Positions 1 to 9,452 of a DNA stretch of 64,000 nt are shown in pieces. The stretch spans positions 1 to 64,000 of the forward strand of contig DYEQ01000072.1 of NCBI GenBank assembly GCA_020725645.1, in the 5' to 3' direction. Under the pieces are notes generated by a model that saw only the letters and a list, made by a program, of their open reading frames with translations, had not been told where the DNA came from and searched no databases. Origin of the DNA: Candidatus Fermentithermobacillaceae bacterium (lineage in GTDB: Bacteria > Bacillota > Sulfobacillia > Fermentithermobacillales > DUSS01). The translations under genes were made by a program, and so were the position numbers. The stretch's first letter is position 1, and the number at the start of each line of letters is the position of its first letter.

Positions 1-108
1 GGAGAGGAGACCATCTGAAGCGGTCGTGTGTACGTGAAGGTCAGCTCTACCTACCGCACCCTTCCCAGCACGGGTCACGATGCATGCGTCCCCTGATTTA
101 TGTTGTCA

Positions 109-360
109 TTACCTGGGCATGACGATGAGCTTGATCGCGGTGCGCTCGTGACCTTCGATGATTACGTTGGAGAAGGCCGGAATGCAGATGAGATCGATCC
201 CTCCCGGCGCTACGTAGCCCCTGGCGATGGCTACCGCCTTTATCCCCTGGTTGATGGCGCCGGCGCCGATCCCCTGGATTTCGGCATAGCCTTTTTCTCT
301 GATTAGCCCGGCTAACGCGCCTGCCAGCGCCACGGGGTTGGACCTGGCCGATACTCGCAA
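109..360 (-). CDS. spoVS: Stage V sporulation protein S (SpoVS)
   Basis: SpoVS is a small conserved DNA/RNA-binding (Alba-like) protein needed for normal sporulation in Bacillus and found through the Firmicutes. The whole conserved family sequence is present: RVSARSNPVALAGALAG near the N-terminus, the IQGIGAGAINQ core, and a C-terminus ending AIKLIVMPR. The start is uncertain. The family usually begins Met-Glu-Val-Leu, but here the codon at the Met position (367-369) reads TCC. The nearest in-frame start is TTG at 358-360, about 22 nt from the AAAGGAG site; the next ATG in frame is at 436-438 and would add 26 residues. It is the last gene seen in the recA-rny-ymdB cluster. Identity is sure; the start is not. 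Confidence 0.88.
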   Translation of the reverse strand: MRVSARSNPVALAGALAGLIREKGYAEIQGIGAGAINQGIKAVAIARGYVAPGGIDLICIPAFSNVIIEGHERTAIKLIVMPR

Positions 361-564
361 TACCTCGGAAGAACCGCCCGGTCTCCTTTCTACAGGTCGC
401 CTATCGACATCCCTTACTCCCAATGGTAGTCCCTCCATTTCCCCAACGTGGCTGGTGCGTAAGTTGCGCCCTACCGGAATCTGGAGCAATGTTATTCTAA
501 TTGGTAAGGTATGCCTTTGGCAAGAGGCTTTTTCCACGGGAAATTCAACGGCATCTTGTGGAGG

Positions 565-1350
565 CTATTCTTCCAGAATGTGAATTCTTTTGATGTCCCG
601 GGCACGGCCCGAAGACTCGGTCACGAGGACGCCGTTGAAGCGGCAACGCCCTTTGGCGACCTCGTGCCGGACGGGCAACTGAGTCAAGAACCGTTTCAAT
701 ATAATATCCCTACGGACGCCGATGACTCCTTCCCAGCTTCCGGTCATACCCGCGTCGGTGATGTAGGCGGTTCCGCCGGGCAAGACCATCTCGTCTGCGG
801 TTTGAACGTGCGTGTGAGTTCCGAGAACCGCAGTCACCCTTCCGTCAAGGTACCACCCCATGGCCACTTTCTCGGATGTAGCTTCCGCGTGAAAATCTAC
901 TATTATCACCTGGGTAGACCTCCGGAGTTCGTCTACCGCCTCGTCCAGGGCCCTGAAAGGACAATCGAGGTTAACCGGGGAAAAGACACGTCCTTCGGCA
1001 TTAGCTACTCCCACCAGGTACCCGTTCTTGGACTGAAAAACGCCGAGTCCTCGTCCGGGCGCACCGGAGGGATAGTTCAGGGGCCGCAGCACCTTGGGCT
1101 CGGAGTCAAGAAAGGACATAATCTCTTTCTTGCTCCATATGTGATTACCCGACGTGATGACGTCTACTCCCGCTTCCAGTATCTCCCTGGCTACTTCCGG
1201 CGTGAGCCCGGACCCGCCCGCGGCGTTTTCGCCGTTGGCGATTACGAAATCCACGGAATATTCGGCGGTGACCTCTGGGAGTTTTCTCTTCAGTATCTTT
1301 CGCCCCGGCTCGCCCACTATATCTCCGATCAAAAGGATGTTCATGCGCAA
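565..1350 (-). CDS. ymdB: YmdB-type metallophosphoesterase (TIGR00282 family)
   Basis: Calcineurin-like phosphoesterase of the YmdB family. The Bacillus member hydrolyses 2',3'-cyclic nucleotides and affects biofilm and sporulation decisions. The two-metal site is complete: D10 (GDIVGEPG), N39-E41-N42 (IANGENAAGG), N69-H70 (SGNHIW), H154 (DFHAEATSEK) and H179/H181 (GTHTHVQTAD). Its 261 residues match the family length. The TTG at 1350 is preferred because GGAGGT lies nine bases upstream; an ATG two codons later is the alternative. The usual neighbour rny lies upstream with one unknown gene between, and spoVS follows, as in other Firmicutes. Confidence 0.93.
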   Translation of the reverse strand: MRMNILLIGDIVGEPGRKILKRKLPEVTAEYSVDFVIANGENAAGGSGLTPEVAREILEAGVDVITSGNHIWSKKEIMSFLDSEPKVLRPLNYPSGAPGRGLGVFQSKNGYLVGVANAEGRVFSPVNLDCPFRALDEAVDELRRSTQVIIVDFHAEATSEKVAMGWYLDGRVTAVLGTHTHVQTADEMVLPGGTAYITDAGMTGSWEGVIGVRRDIILKRFLTQLPVRHEVAKGRCRFNGVLVTESSGRARDIKRIHILEE

Positions 1351-1383
1351 CCCCGGTGGACCTCCAGCCTGAACCTCGACCGG

Positions 1384-1902
1384 TCAGCTATGGTACACCA
1401 GAACTTTCTCTCCTTCGCGAATCGCCACCAGTTTCTTCTTGACTTTTAGAGTCCTCAGCCCTTCCAGGGCATCCTGCATCAGCATCTTTTGAGCCCAGCT
1501 CGGATCTTCTTCGGAATTCCCTTCGAACGCTGCGGTTGAGATAAGAGGAGTCACTTCCTTAACCAATTCCGCCCACATCGAGATCTCGCCGGGCATAAGC
1601 GTGTCCACGTCCCGTTCGACTTCAAAGGCGGGGTACTTCCCGACTTTGTCCCACGTTCTTCTGGCAATTCCCGGTTCAACGCCGGTGAGACGCGCGTAAA
1701 CGGCCACCGCGTCGTCCCAGGTTTTCTCGAGCCACGTCTTAGCGCCGCGAGTGAGCGGACCCTGACAAATAAAAGCTACGCTCAGGGTCCGCTTGTCCGG
1801 GTTGAAAACAGCCCGCCCTATTTCGGGAAAAGCCATGAGAAGCGTCGCGAGGATTTCTCCGCTTTCGCTTCTGAGCTTCGTTCCTTCCGACCTCCTCGGC
1901 AT
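1384..1902 (-). CDS. Conserved hypothetical protein between rny and ymdB
   Basis: A soluble protein of 172 residues that I do not recognise. It is rich in Trp, Lys and Glu, with no signal peptide, transmembrane segment or cysteine cluster. The sequence reads as one alpha/beta domain with a charged C-terminal part (KVKKKLVAIREGEK). It begins 21 nt after the rny stop and ends 33 nt before ymdB, so it is very likely co-transcribed with both. Codon use matches its neighbours. A function in RNA turnover is only suggested by position. Confidence 0.75.
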   Translation of the reverse strand: MPRRSEGTKLRSESGEILATLLMAFPEIGRAVFNPDKRTLSVAFICQGPLTRGAKTWLEKTWDDAVAVYARLTGVEPGIARRTWDKVGKYPAFEVERDVDTLMPGEISMWAELVKEVTPLISTAAFEGNSEEDPSWAQKMLMQDALEGLRTLKVKKKLVAIREGEKVLVYHS

Positions 1903-1923
1903 ATACCATCGCCCCTGAATTCA

Positions 1924-3453
1924 TTATCTGGCGTATCCTACAGCTCTTGTTTCTCTTATGACGGTCACCTTAACCTGCCCCGGATACTCGACTTCCTTCT
2001 CTATCTTCTTGGCGATATCCCTGGCCAGGTTCAAGGCGCCCAGATCGTCCACCTTGTCCGGTTTCACCATTATACGGATCTCGCGTCCCGCCTGGATGGC
2101 GTAAGCCTTCTCCACTCCGTCGAAGGAGTCAGCTATAGCCTCGAGCTTTTCCAGGCGCTTCAGGTAATTCTCAAGAGTTTCCCGCCGGGCACCGGGGCGC
2201 GCTGCGGAAATTGCGTCGGCTGCCGCGACCAGGAAAGCTTCCACGCTTTGAGGCTCTACGTCTCCGTGATGAGCCTCAACAGCTTTTACGACCTCAGGGG
2301 ACTCCCTGTAACGGTTGAGAAGGTTGATGCCTACCTGCACGTGAGTGCCCTCAACCTCGTGGTCGATAGCTTTACCTATGTCATGTAAAAGGCCAGCTCG
2401 GCGCGCCACAGCTACGTCGGCACCTAGTTCGGCGGCCATGTTCGCCGCGAGCCTCGCCACCTCCACCGAGTGCTTGAGGACGTTCTGCCCGTAGCTCGTC
2501 CTGAACTTTAACCTTCCTAAGAGCTTAATGAGTTCCGGGTGCAGCCCATGGATTCCCAGGCTGAGAGCGGCTTGCTCCCCTTCCCTCCTCATGGTCTCTT
2601 CCACTTCTCTTTGAGCTTTCTCCACCATTTCCTCAATGCGGGCTGGATGGATCCGACCGTCTGCTACGAGTCTTTCCAGAGCTAAACGGGCAACTTCCCG
2701 TCTCACAGGATCAAATGCTGAGAGGATGACCGCCTCGGGTGTGTCATCGATGATAAGCTCCACGCCGGTGAGCGTCTCAAGCGTCCTGATGTTGCGGCCT
2801 TCCCGACCGATTATGCGTCCCTTCATCTCATCACTGGGAAGCTCCACCACGGAGACGGTATTCTCGGCCACGTGGTCCGCGGCGCACCTTTGAATCGCTA
2901 AGCTCACTATGTTCTTGGCTATGGTCTCTCCCTCGTCCTTAGCTTTTTGCTCAGCAGCCCTGATTATCTGCGCCGCTTCGTCTCTGGCAGCTTGCCTTAC
3001 TTCCTCCAGGACCATGGCCCTGGCTTCCTCCCGCGTAAGTCCGGATATCCGCTCGAGTTCCTGGAGGGCTCTTTCCTTTGCCTCTTGAGCCTCTTTTTCG
3101 GCTTCCGCCAGGCGTCTTTCCTGTCTCGCCAGGTTCTCCTCGCGCACGGTCAGGGACTCTTGACGCCTGTCAAGGGCCTCTTCCCGCTGAATGAGGCGTC
3201 TTTCAAGCCTTTGCAGCTCTTGCCTGGCGTCCCTGATCTCCCGCTCGGTTTCGGACTTCATCCGCAGAGCTTCATCCCGAGCTTCGATGAGAGCTTCCCG
3301 CCGTCTTGATTCAGCTTCTTTTATCGCCGACTGTATGAGACGTTTTGCTTCCTGCTCAGCGCTGGAAATCTTCGCTTCACCTATGACTCGCCTTGCAAGA
3401 TAACCCCCGGCGAAGCCGAGGATCAACGCCACGAACGCGTAAACGTAGACCAT
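1924..3453 (-). CDS. rny: Ribonuclease Y
   Basis: Membrane-anchored endoribonuclease that starts mRNA decay. In order: an N-terminal transmembrane helix (about residues 2-18), a long charged coiled coil (about 30-185), a KH RNA-binding domain with [11 protein letters not shown] at about 212-222, and an HD domain with its H-D pair in LLHDIGKA at about 357-358. The length of 509 residues fits the family. The ATG at 3453 is chosen because AGGAGGT sits eight bases upstream; a longer reading frame runs back to 3546 but has no site. A hairpin with a T tract lies just upstream of this ribosome binding site, so expression may be attenuated or autoregulated. Confidence 0.96.
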   Translation of the reverse strand: MVYVYAFVALILGFAGGYLARRVIGEAKISSAEQEAKRLIQSAIKEAESRRREALIEARDEALRMKSETEREIRDARQELQRLERRLIQREEALDRRQESLTVREENLARQERRLAEAEKEAQEAKERALQELERISGLTREEARAMVLEEVRQAARDEAAQIIRAAEQKAKDEGETIAKNIVSLAIQRCAADHVAENTVSVVELPSDEMKGRIIGREGRNIRTLETLTGVELIIDDTPEAVILSAFDPVRREVARLALERLVADGRIHPARIEEMVEKAQREVEETMRREGEQAALSLGIHGLHPELIKLLGRLKFRTSYGQNVLKHSVEVARLAANMAAELGADVAVARRAGLLHDIGKAIDHEVEGTHVQVGINLLNRYRESPEVVKAVEAHHGDVEPQSVEAFLVAAADAISAARPGARRETLENYLKRLEKLEAIADSFDGVEKAYAIQAGREIRIMVKPDKVDDLGALNLARDIAKKIEKEVEYPGQVKVTVIRETRAVGYAR

Positions 3454-3477
3454 AGTCACCCACCTCCTCGCCGATAA

Positions 3478-3503
3478 CGAAAAAGCCGAGCTGAAGCCCG
3501 GCT
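3478..3503 (-). terminator. Terminator-like hairpin in front of rny
   Basis: On the minus strand an eight-base-pair stem (AGCCGGGC paired with GCTCGGCT, one G-U pair, loop TTCA) is followed by five T residues. It lies only about 25 nt upstream of the rny start and 280 nt downstream of recX. If the rny promoter is upstream, it acts as an attenuator; otherwise it ends recX transcripts. Confidence 0.6.
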
Positions 3504-3785
3504 GAAAACGCTGCGCTGTGCAAATGGCGGCTCGATGATCGAGCACTCGATGATCGAAGCAGGCGAAATGCCGCTAGCACGGACGATCGATTTGAATCAG
3601 CAGTTCAAACCCCGTCCGGTTTCACACGCCCGGTGTTCCTCCTCAGTCTCATCGTTCTTTCCGCCTTTGCCTGAGTCCGCAGTTATATCCCACTGAAAGC
3701 TCCTTAAAGGAGCCGAGACTCCGTTTTCAGCCCGGTCATCAGCGTGTTCCTTGGTTCTATCTCTTCACAACTTACGCGTCATGAT
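3504..3785. other. recX-rny intergenic region with tandem palindromes
   Basis: No convincing gene is visible here. Two copies of the odd palindrome CTCGATGATCGA(G) lie at 3531-3543 and 3546-3557, two bases apart, an operator-like layout. A further inverted repeat, GCTCCTT-A-AAGGAGC, is at 3698-3712 and could help end recX transcription. No clear sigma-A hexamers were found. Confidence 0.5.
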
Positions 3786-4286
3786 TTACGCGTCAGAGTC
3801 GATAGCCTCCGGGAATTCCAGGTCGGAGTTCAATTCAGATATTACCAGAAACACTAGCTCGTCATCAAATCCCCGCCGGGAGAGGTATTTTGCCAGGTTG
3901 GCCGCACGTTTCCTTCCGGACTTGGAAGGCAGACTCCCTCCCTTTGCCAGATAGTTCCTGGCCGCCCTTTCGGCCAACTCCCTTTCCGACGTTACCGAGA
4001 ACACCTGGGAAACGGTCTCTTCGGCGATATGCGAAGGCACTCCCCTGGCCTGAAGTTCCCAGACCATCCTCGACCGGCCCATGGGTGCCTCGGCCACGAC
4101 CTTATCGACCCAATCCCGGGCGTAAGAACGGTCGTCGAGATAACCCCATTCCTCCAGCCTGCCGAGGCATTCGAGGATTTCTTCAGCTGAAAAACCCTTC
4201 TTTTCGAGATGGTCCCGCATTTTGGCGACGGTGACCCGGCGTCTGGATAGAACCGTCAACGCCTCATCCATGGCCCCGGAGCTCAC
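3786..4286 (-). CDS. recX: Regulatory protein RecX
   Basis: RecX binds RecA filaments and modulates strand exchange. The 166-residue sequence shows the helical repeat architecture of the family: an early VTVAKMRDHLEKKGF segment, the typical GYLDDRSYARDWVD motif, and a last repeat KYLSRRGFDDELV. It starts 33 nt downstream of recA on the same strand, the usual recA-recX arrangement. Nothing unusual apart from an acidic tail. Confidence 0.93.
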   Translation of the reverse strand: MSSGAMDEALTVLSRRRVTVAKMRDHLEKKGFSAEEILECLGRLEEWGYLDDRSYARDWVDKVVAEAPMGRSRMVWELQARGVPSHIAEETVSQVFSVTSERELAERAARNYLAKGGSLPSKSGRKRAANLAKYLSRRGFDDELVFLVISELNSDLEFPEAIDSDA

Positions 4287-4319
4287 GACCGTAGCCTCCC
4301 GTCCTCGATGACTGAAGCA

Positions 4320-5360
4320 TTATTCTTCATCGGTAACAGGCTGGCTATCTGTCGCGGACTCCGCCTTAGCTAAACCCGCTTTGAGGACCTCCCTGATCTT
4401 CGCCTCGATCTCCTGGGTCACCTCGGGATGTTTCTTTAAGTAATCCCTGGCGCCTTCTTTGCCCTGACCCAGCTTGACATCTCCGTAGGAGTACCAGGTC
4501 CCGGTTCGGGAAACCAGTCCCTGAGTCAGAGCTACATCCAGGATCGAACCTTCCCTGGAGATCCCCTCCCCGTAGATGATATCGAATTCCGCCTGCTTGA
4601 AGGGGGGAGCCATTTTGTTCTTGACGACCCTCACTCGAGTGCGGGCTCCTACGTTCTCCTGTCCCTGCTTTATGTTCTCTACCTTTCTCACCTCAAGGCG
4701 CACCGAGGCATAGAACTTGAGTGCCCGTCCCCCCGGGGTAACCTCGGGGTTGCCGAACATAACTCCGATTTTCTCCCTGACTTGGTTGATGAAAATGGCC
4801 ACGGTCCTGGAGCGGGACACGGCCGCGGTGAGTTTTCTCAAAGCTTGGGACATGAGACGAGCCTGAAGGCCCACGTGGGAATCTCCCATCTCGCCCTCGA
4901 TCTCCGCACGGGGTGCCAAAGCAGCGACGGAGTCCACCACCAGACAGTCGACGGCGCCGCTTCTCACCAGAGCTTCGGCGATCTCCAAGGCTTGTTCTCC
5001 GGTGTCGGGCTGGGATATCAGAAGGTTGTCCACGTCCACCCCCAGCTTCCTTGCGTAAGTGGGGTCCAGAGCGTGCTCCGCGTCGATAAAGGCGGCTATG
5101 CCGCCGGCTTTCTGAGCTTCGGCGACCACGTGCAAGGCCACGGTGGTCTTACCGGACCCTTCCTGACCGAAGATCTCCACGATCCGGCCGCGCGGGAGAC
5201 CGCCGATGCCCAGGGCGATATCGAGACTCAGAGCCCCCGTGGGGATCACTTCCACGGAAAGCCGCTGAGACGCCTCTCCCAATCTCATTATCGCGCCTTT
5301 CCCAAATTGCTTTTCGATCTGGCTCACTGCCAGCTCCAGCGCTTTATTTTTCTCCAACAA
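4320..5360 (-). CDS. recA: Recombinase RecA
   Basis: DNA strand-exchange ATPase and SOS co-protease. The 346 residues contain the Walker A loop GQEGSGKTT (about 65-73), the Walker B strand [10 protein letters not shown], loop L1 ([17 protein letters not shown]), the [14 protein letters not shown] region, and the acidic C-terminal tail. TTG at 5360 is the start, with GAGGAG nine bases upstream; it is followed by a second TTG. Located between thpR and recX in the classical Firmicutes order. No clear SOS box was found in the 70 nt upstream. Confidence 0.98.
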   Translation of the reverse strand: MLEKNKALELAVSQIEKQFGKGAIMRLGEASQRLSVEVIPTGALSLDIALGIGGLPRGRIVEIFGQEGSGKTTVALHVVAEAQKAGGIAAFIDAEHALDPTYARKLGVDVDNLLISQPDTGEQALEIAEALVRSGAVDCLVVDSVAALAPRAEIEGEMGDSHVGLQARLMSQALRKLTAAVSRSRTVAIFINQVREKIGVMFGNPEVTPGGRALKFYASVRLEVRKVENIKQGQENVGARTRVRVVKNKMAPPFKQAEFDIIYGEGISREGSILDVALTQGLVSRTGTWYSYGDVKLGQGKEGARDYLKKHPEVTQEIEAKIREVLKAGLAKAESATDSQPVTDEE

Positions 5361-5430
5361 AGCGTCTCACTCCTCATTTACCGCCCTTGCCCTGGTAGAA
5401 CCTTCCTGCTACAGTATAACATCGACACGC

Positions 5431-6063
5431 CTAGCGGACAACCGGTGCGAAGCCGGATTCATGGATGATCTCGTACTGGGAGCCTGCCGGTGTGAGAATG
5501 CTCTTGACGAGCGTCAAGGATGACACGATCCACGTGGCCCCCTCCCCGGTTTTGCCCGCCCAGGCGGCCAGCCCTACCAGGTCCTTTAACTTCTCGTCCC
5601 AGAGGTTTTGCCATCCGGCTGAAGACACAAATCCTCCGACCCCGGTCTTCTTCCTGGCCAGGGTAAGATGGGCCACGAAATCCTTGTCCGGGAAAAACCC
5701 GAGAGGTTTAAGGCCTTCTACTATGTTCCGGGCCAGGTGAGAAAGATTCCGTTCCGGGTCCGATACGTCCACCCATAACACCTTGGCCTTTTCCCGCGGA
5801 CCGAAGGTCCCGGGTCGTCCGAGCGCGAGTTCGAACGGGACCACCTTTGACGCGATTTCGTCGAGGACCCCGGCTATTGGGGCCACGCCGGTTCTTCGGA
5901 CGTTTCCCAAAAACTCGATGGTGATATGGAGGTTTCGAGGCTCCACCCAACGATACCCCGGAAGTCCTTTCCTGAATTCTAGAACGGCTGAGCCCACAAG
6001 AGAGGCGATTTCCGGAGAAGGCCACACGGCCACGAAAGCTCGAATGGTCTCGTCACCCGTCAA
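5431..6063 (-). CDS. thpR: RNA 2',3'-cyclic phosphodiesterase (2'-5' RNA ligase family)
   Basis: 2H phosphoesterase that opens 2',3'-cyclic phosphate ends of RNA. Both signature motifs are present: H46-I-T48 in NLHITIEFLG and H132-L-T134 in FVAHLTLAR. With 210 residues it is slightly longer than the usual 180-190 because of the C-terminal half. The TTG start lies four bases after the cinA stop with GAGGAA just upstream, so it is translationally coupled to cinA. It sits upstream of recA, as in many Clostridia. Confidence 0.93.
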   Translation of the reverse strand: MTGDETIRAFVAVWPSPEIASLVGSAVLEFRKGLPGYRWVEPRNLHITIEFLGNVRRTGVAPIAGVLDEIASKVVPFELALGRPGTFGPREKAKVLWVDVSDPERNLSHLARNIVEGLKPLGFFPDKDFVAHLTLARKKTGVGGFVSSAGWQNLWDEKLKDLVGLAAWAGKTGEGATWIVSSLTLVKSILTPAGSQYEIIHESGFAPVVR

Positions 6064-6066
6064 CGA

Positions 6067-7314
6067 TCATTCCTCCAGTCCCCGGGTGAGAAATCTCCAC
6101 AGCAGGGCAAGGGCAGCTTGAGTTCCACGGCTGATTACGCTGGAACGGTCCCCCGGATAACGCTGGACTTCTACGTAATCCCCGTCCGGCCACACAAGAC
6201 CGATGTATACGGTGCCCACCGGGGCACCGGGGGCGCCTCCGGAAGGTCCCGCAAACCCCGTGGTGGAAAGACCGATATCCGCCGCGGCGAGGGCGCGTAT
6301 TCCCCGGGCCATGGAGACCGCTACTTCCGGGTTTACGGCGTCGCCCCGTTCGACGTCCTCCTTCCTCACAGAGAGGCATTCCCTCTTAACTCCGGGAGAG
6401 TAAGCTATAAGCCCCATCTTGAAGTACCTGGAGGCGCCGGGTACGGAGCTTATCCTGTGAGATAAAAGGCCCCCGGTGCAGGATTCTGCCACGGCCAGAC
6501 TCAACCCTTTCCTGGCCAGAAGATTCCCCACTACGGACTCGAGATCGTCCCCATCCGATCCGTAAATGTATTTACCGAGCTTCCTGCGGATGGTCTCTTC
6601 CACCTGCGCGACTTTTTCACGCGCCCGCCTCTCATCGGAATCTCTGGTGGCAATTCGCACTCGTACCTCACCGGGTCCCACGTACGGTGCCACCGTCGGG
6701 TCGGGGGACCGGAAGAGATCGCCTATAGCTTCTTGAACCAGAGCCTCGGGAATGCCTACGAGCCTGAGGTGCCTGGAGAAAAGAGGTTTCAATCCGGGGA
6801 AATTCCGCTGGATGACGGGACGTACGTCTTTTTCCCACATGGGGATCATCTCCCGGGGAGGACCCGGCAAGAGGACGACTGTCTTACCCCCATCCGTCAC
6901 GACCTGACCCGGAGCAGTCCCAACGCGATTAGGAACAAAGGTTGCTCCCCAGACCAGAAGCGCTTGCTTTCTATCGCTGTCGCATGGTGAGCGGCCTCTC
7001 ACGTCAAGCTGGGCTTTCACCGTTTTCCAAGCTTCCTCGCTGAAAATCAGGTCTCTACCGAGAGCCCGGGCGAGAGCTTCGCAAGTCACATCATCGGATG
7101 TAGGCCCAAGGCCGCCGCTGGATACCACGAGATCCGCTCTGGCGACGGCGGACTCGAAGGCCCTCCTCAGCCGCTCAACGTTGTCGCCTACGGTGACCCT
7201 GTGATACAGGTCGAACCCGAGGTTTTGCAACTCGCGGGATAAATATTGAGCGTTGGTATCCAGGATCTCGCCCAGCAGAAGCTCAGTGCCGATCGACAGG
7301 ACTTCAGCTTTCAA
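6067..7314 (-). CDS. cinA: CinA family nicotinamide-nucleotide amidohydrolase
   Basis: Two-domain protein of 415 residues. The N-terminal MoCF/COG1058 domain starts KAEVLSIGTELLLGEILD and has SSGGLGPTSDD; the C-terminal PncC domain has VAESCTGGLLSHRIS with the catalytic serine and the TTGFAGPSGG loop. The C-terminal domain deamidates NMN; the N-terminal one is an ADP-ribose pyrophosphatase in studied homologues. It starts with TTG seven bases after the FtsH-like gene and leads into thpR and recA. Confidence 0.95.
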   Translation of the reverse strand: MKAEVLSIGTELLLGEILDTNAQYLSRELQNLGFDLYHRVTVGDNVERLRRAFESAVARADLVVSSGGLGPTSDDVTCEALARALGRDLIFSEEAWKTVKAQLDVRGRSPCDSDRKQALLVWGATFVPNRVGTAPGQVVTDGGKTVVLLPGPPREMIPMWEKDVRPVIQRNFPGLKPLFSRHLRLVGIPEALVQEAIGDLFRSPDPTVAPYVGPGEVRVRIATRDSDERRAREKVAQVEETIRRKLGKYIYGSDGDDLESVVGNLLARKGLSLAVAESCTGGLLSHRISSVPGASRYFKMGLIAYSPGVKRECLSVRKEDVERGDAVNPEVAVSMARGIRALAAADIGLSTTGFAGPSGGAPGAPVGTVYIGLVWPDGDYVEVQRYPGDRSSVISRGTQAALALLWRFLTRGLEE

Positions 7315-7321
7315 TCGAAAG

Positions 7322-8872
7322 TCACCCCGCGACCCGGATTTCTCCGCCTAAGCGCCTCCTCCCTCTTGCGGGAGGGCTTTTCCGGTATACCCAGGCCGGG
7401 CCTTTTTTAACCCCCGCGATTCGTCTCAGGTCGTCTCCGGCCACGGATTCCCTCTCTACGAGAATTCTCGCTAGTTCCGTCAGGGTCCTCTTGTGCCGAA
7501 CGAGGATCCGGTGGACCCGGCGCTCGGCCTGGGTCAGGATTTCCCGCGTCGCCCGGGCCAGCGCCTCCGGAGGAGCGGTATCTCTATCAACGACTCCTAG
7601 GGGAGACATACCTCCCGCCACGATCTTCTTAGCTAGATTGAGGGCCTGAGCGAAGTCGTTGGCAGCTCCGGTGGATCGAGAGCCAAACGCGATGTCTTCC
7701 GCAATGGCACCGGCAAGCAGTATGGTAATTTCATCCTCCAAAGCCTCTTTAGGGTAAAGAAATACGTCATCCTTGGGGAAGTGTCTCACGTGGCCCAGAG
7801 CCATTCCGCGAGGGGAAACGGTGACCGAAGCGACCGTGCCCGGACGAATACGTTCTGTGACTATGGCGTGACCTGCCTCATGAACTGCTACTCTGTAGAG
7901 TTCCTCCGCGCTCGGACGTCGCTCCAGCTTTTCCCCCAGGATCACCTTGTCTATGGCGCTCTCCAGGTGCGCCCTGGTGATTACACTAGAACCGTCTCTA
8001 AGAGCTGCGATGGCCGCCTCGTTGGCCAGACTTTCAAGGTGAGCTCCGGAAAAGCCGAAGGTCTGCCTGGCCAGTTCCTCCAGATCCACATCGGGAGCAA
8101 GCGGCTTGTTCCTTAGGTGGAGAGCTAGGATTTCACGCCTGCCTTCCTTGTCGGGAAGATCCACCCGAACGATGCGGTCAAAGCGCCCGGGCCTTTCAAT
8201 GGCCGGGTCGAGCAAATCCGGCCTGTTTGTGGCACCTACGACCAGTATCGTCACACCGTCCCCAGAAGTGAGACCGTCCATCTCCACGAGGAGCTGGTTC
8301 AAAGTCTGATCGTACTCGAGATGCCCTACTTGCGCTCCGCGCTTACCGGCGAGAACCTCGATCTCGTCTATGAACACTATCGCTCCGGACTTCTTCCGTT
8401 CCTTGGCGAGCTTCCGCGCCCTGGCGAAAAGCTCCCTCACCCTCTGTGCGCCCAATCCGGCGTACACTTCGATGAACTCGGAACCGCTGGCGGAGATGAA
8501 AACCGAATCGGTGTAATGAGCGGCCGCCCTGGCCAGAAGAGTCTTGCCTGTACCCGGAGGTCCGACCAGGAGTATGCCCCGGAGAGGCCTGACACCCAGT
8601 TTCCTGGCTCTTTCGTGGTCCTTCAGGAAATCCAGAGCTTCCCGGAGCTCTCTCTTGGCCACGCTCTGGCCTCCGATATCGTCGAAGGTTACCTCGGGAA
8701 TCTCACGGGGGATAACGCCTACCTTCCTCCGGCCGATGTCCCCCAGACGCCCTGAAGCGACCACGAAGTAGGCTAGAGCACCGAGGAGCATAAAAGGTAG
8801 CACGTTTACGCCCGCGACGATGAGAAACACCGTCAGGCCAAGGGCCACTCCTAAGAACCATTCCTTTTTCAC
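7322..8872 (-). CDS. FtsH-like AAA+ zinc metalloprotease without extracytoplasmic domain
   Basis: Membrane-bound ATP-dependent protease of 516 residues. A hydrophobic N-terminus (about 5-40, likely two helices close together) leads directly into an AAA+ domain: Walker A GPPGTGKT at 104-111, Walker B IVFIDE ending at 170, and the arginine-finger region RPGRFDR. The zinc peptidase motif HEAGH is at 331-335, with a downstream AEDIAFG segment for the third ligand. Standard FtsH has about 70 residues between two helices; here that domain is missing and the pore-loop segment reads EVYAGLG instead of EMFVGVG. Its GTG start overlaps the stop of the upstream membrane-protein gene by four bases, implying a partnership. 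Probably a paralogue of the housekeeping FtsH. Confidence 0.9.
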   Translation of the reverse strand: MKKEWFLGVALGLTVFLIVAGVNVLPFMLLGALAYFVVASGRLGDIGRRKVGVIPREIPEVTFDDIGGQSVAKRELREALDFLKDHERARKLGVRPLRGILLVGPPGTGKTLLARAAAHYTDSVFISASGSEFIEVYAGLGAQRVRELFARARKLAKERKKSGAIVFIDEIEVLAGKRGAQVGHLEYDQTLNQLLVEMDGLTSGDGVTILVVGATNRPDLLDPAIERPGRFDRIVRVDLPDKEGRREILALHLRNKPLAPDVDLEELARQTFGFSGAHLESLANEAAIAALRDGSSVITRAHLESAIDKVILGEKLERRPSAEELYRVAVHEAGHAIVTERIRPGTVASVTVSPRGMALGHVRHFPKDDVFLYPKEALEDEITILLAGAIAEDIAFGSRSTGAANDFAQALNLAKKIVAGGMSPLGVVDRDTAPPEALARATREILTQAERRVHRILVRHKRTLTELARILVERESVAGDDLRRIAGVKKGPAWVYRKSPPARGRRRLGGEIRVAG

Positions 8873-9423
8873 GCTCCTCCTCCTCTCGCCGGGGTGCCTA
8901 TCTCCGCGAGCCTGCTCACGATTTCGTACAAATACCTGCTATGATCGGAAGAGTATATCTGCACAAAGATGGCTTTTCCGGTGACTGTCACCTTGTAAGC
9001 TCCAAGACCCATCGCGCCAAGGGTTTTCTCAACCCGGTCGGCCATTTCAGAGAAGTTTCCCCTCTGGGCTGCTTCGGCGATGAAGAAGTGGATCGCGTGG
9101 TAGGCTTCCTCGAGTTCTTCGTCTCTTTTGTCCTCGAGCACAAGACGGTAGCCGGAATCTCCCAGGCGGGATGCGAGAATCTCCTCCAGTCTCGCATATG
9201 AAACGGCCAAATCCTTGACCGGGCGCATCCGAACTTTCACTACGACGCCCTGTTCCCCTCGCTCTACCTTGACTTCCTCGACGTCAGGATCGGATGTCAA
9301 CAGCAACTCGACGGGTCCCGTCACCCAAAAACGCCGGTACAGCATGTAGCCCCCGCTGAGAACGGAAAGAGTGACGAGAAGGGCGATAAACACATGTACC
9401 CAGCGTATCTCCGGAAAAGACAA
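8869..9423 (-). CDS. Membrane-anchored hypothetical protein coupled to FtsH-like protease
   Basis: A protein of 184 residues with one N-terminal transmembrane helix (about 11-29) and a soluble remainder of mixed alpha/beta character, including a charged helix around residues 95-135. I do not recognise a family. A TTG start at 9423 is supported by GGGAGGT eight bases upstream. It overlaps the FtsH-like gene by four bases, so the two are translationally coupled. Given that the protease lacks its own extracytoplasmic domain, this protein may supply an adaptor or regulator; that is inference from layout only. Confidence 0.8.
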   Translation of the reverse strand: MSFPEIRWVHVFIALLVTLSVLSGGYMLYRRFWVTGPVELLLTSDPDVEEVKVERGEQGVVVKVRMRPVKDLAVSYARLEEILASRLGDSGYRLVLEDKRDEELEEAYHAIHFFIAEAAQRGNFSEMADRVEKTLGAMGLGAYKVTVTGKAIFVQIYSSDHSRYLYEIVSRLAEIGTPARGGGA

Positions 9424-9452
9424 CCTCCGACACCTCCCCCGGTGTTAACATA

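Noticed and set aside
1-108. Window start downstream of spoVS
   Set aside because: No gene, hairpin or repeat could be supported in this short stretch.
511-1449. 312-codon frame opposite ymdB
   Set aside because: Antisense to a well supported phosphoesterase; no ribosome site or family features.
4782-5468. 228-codon frame opposite recA
   Set aside because: Antisense shadow of recA.
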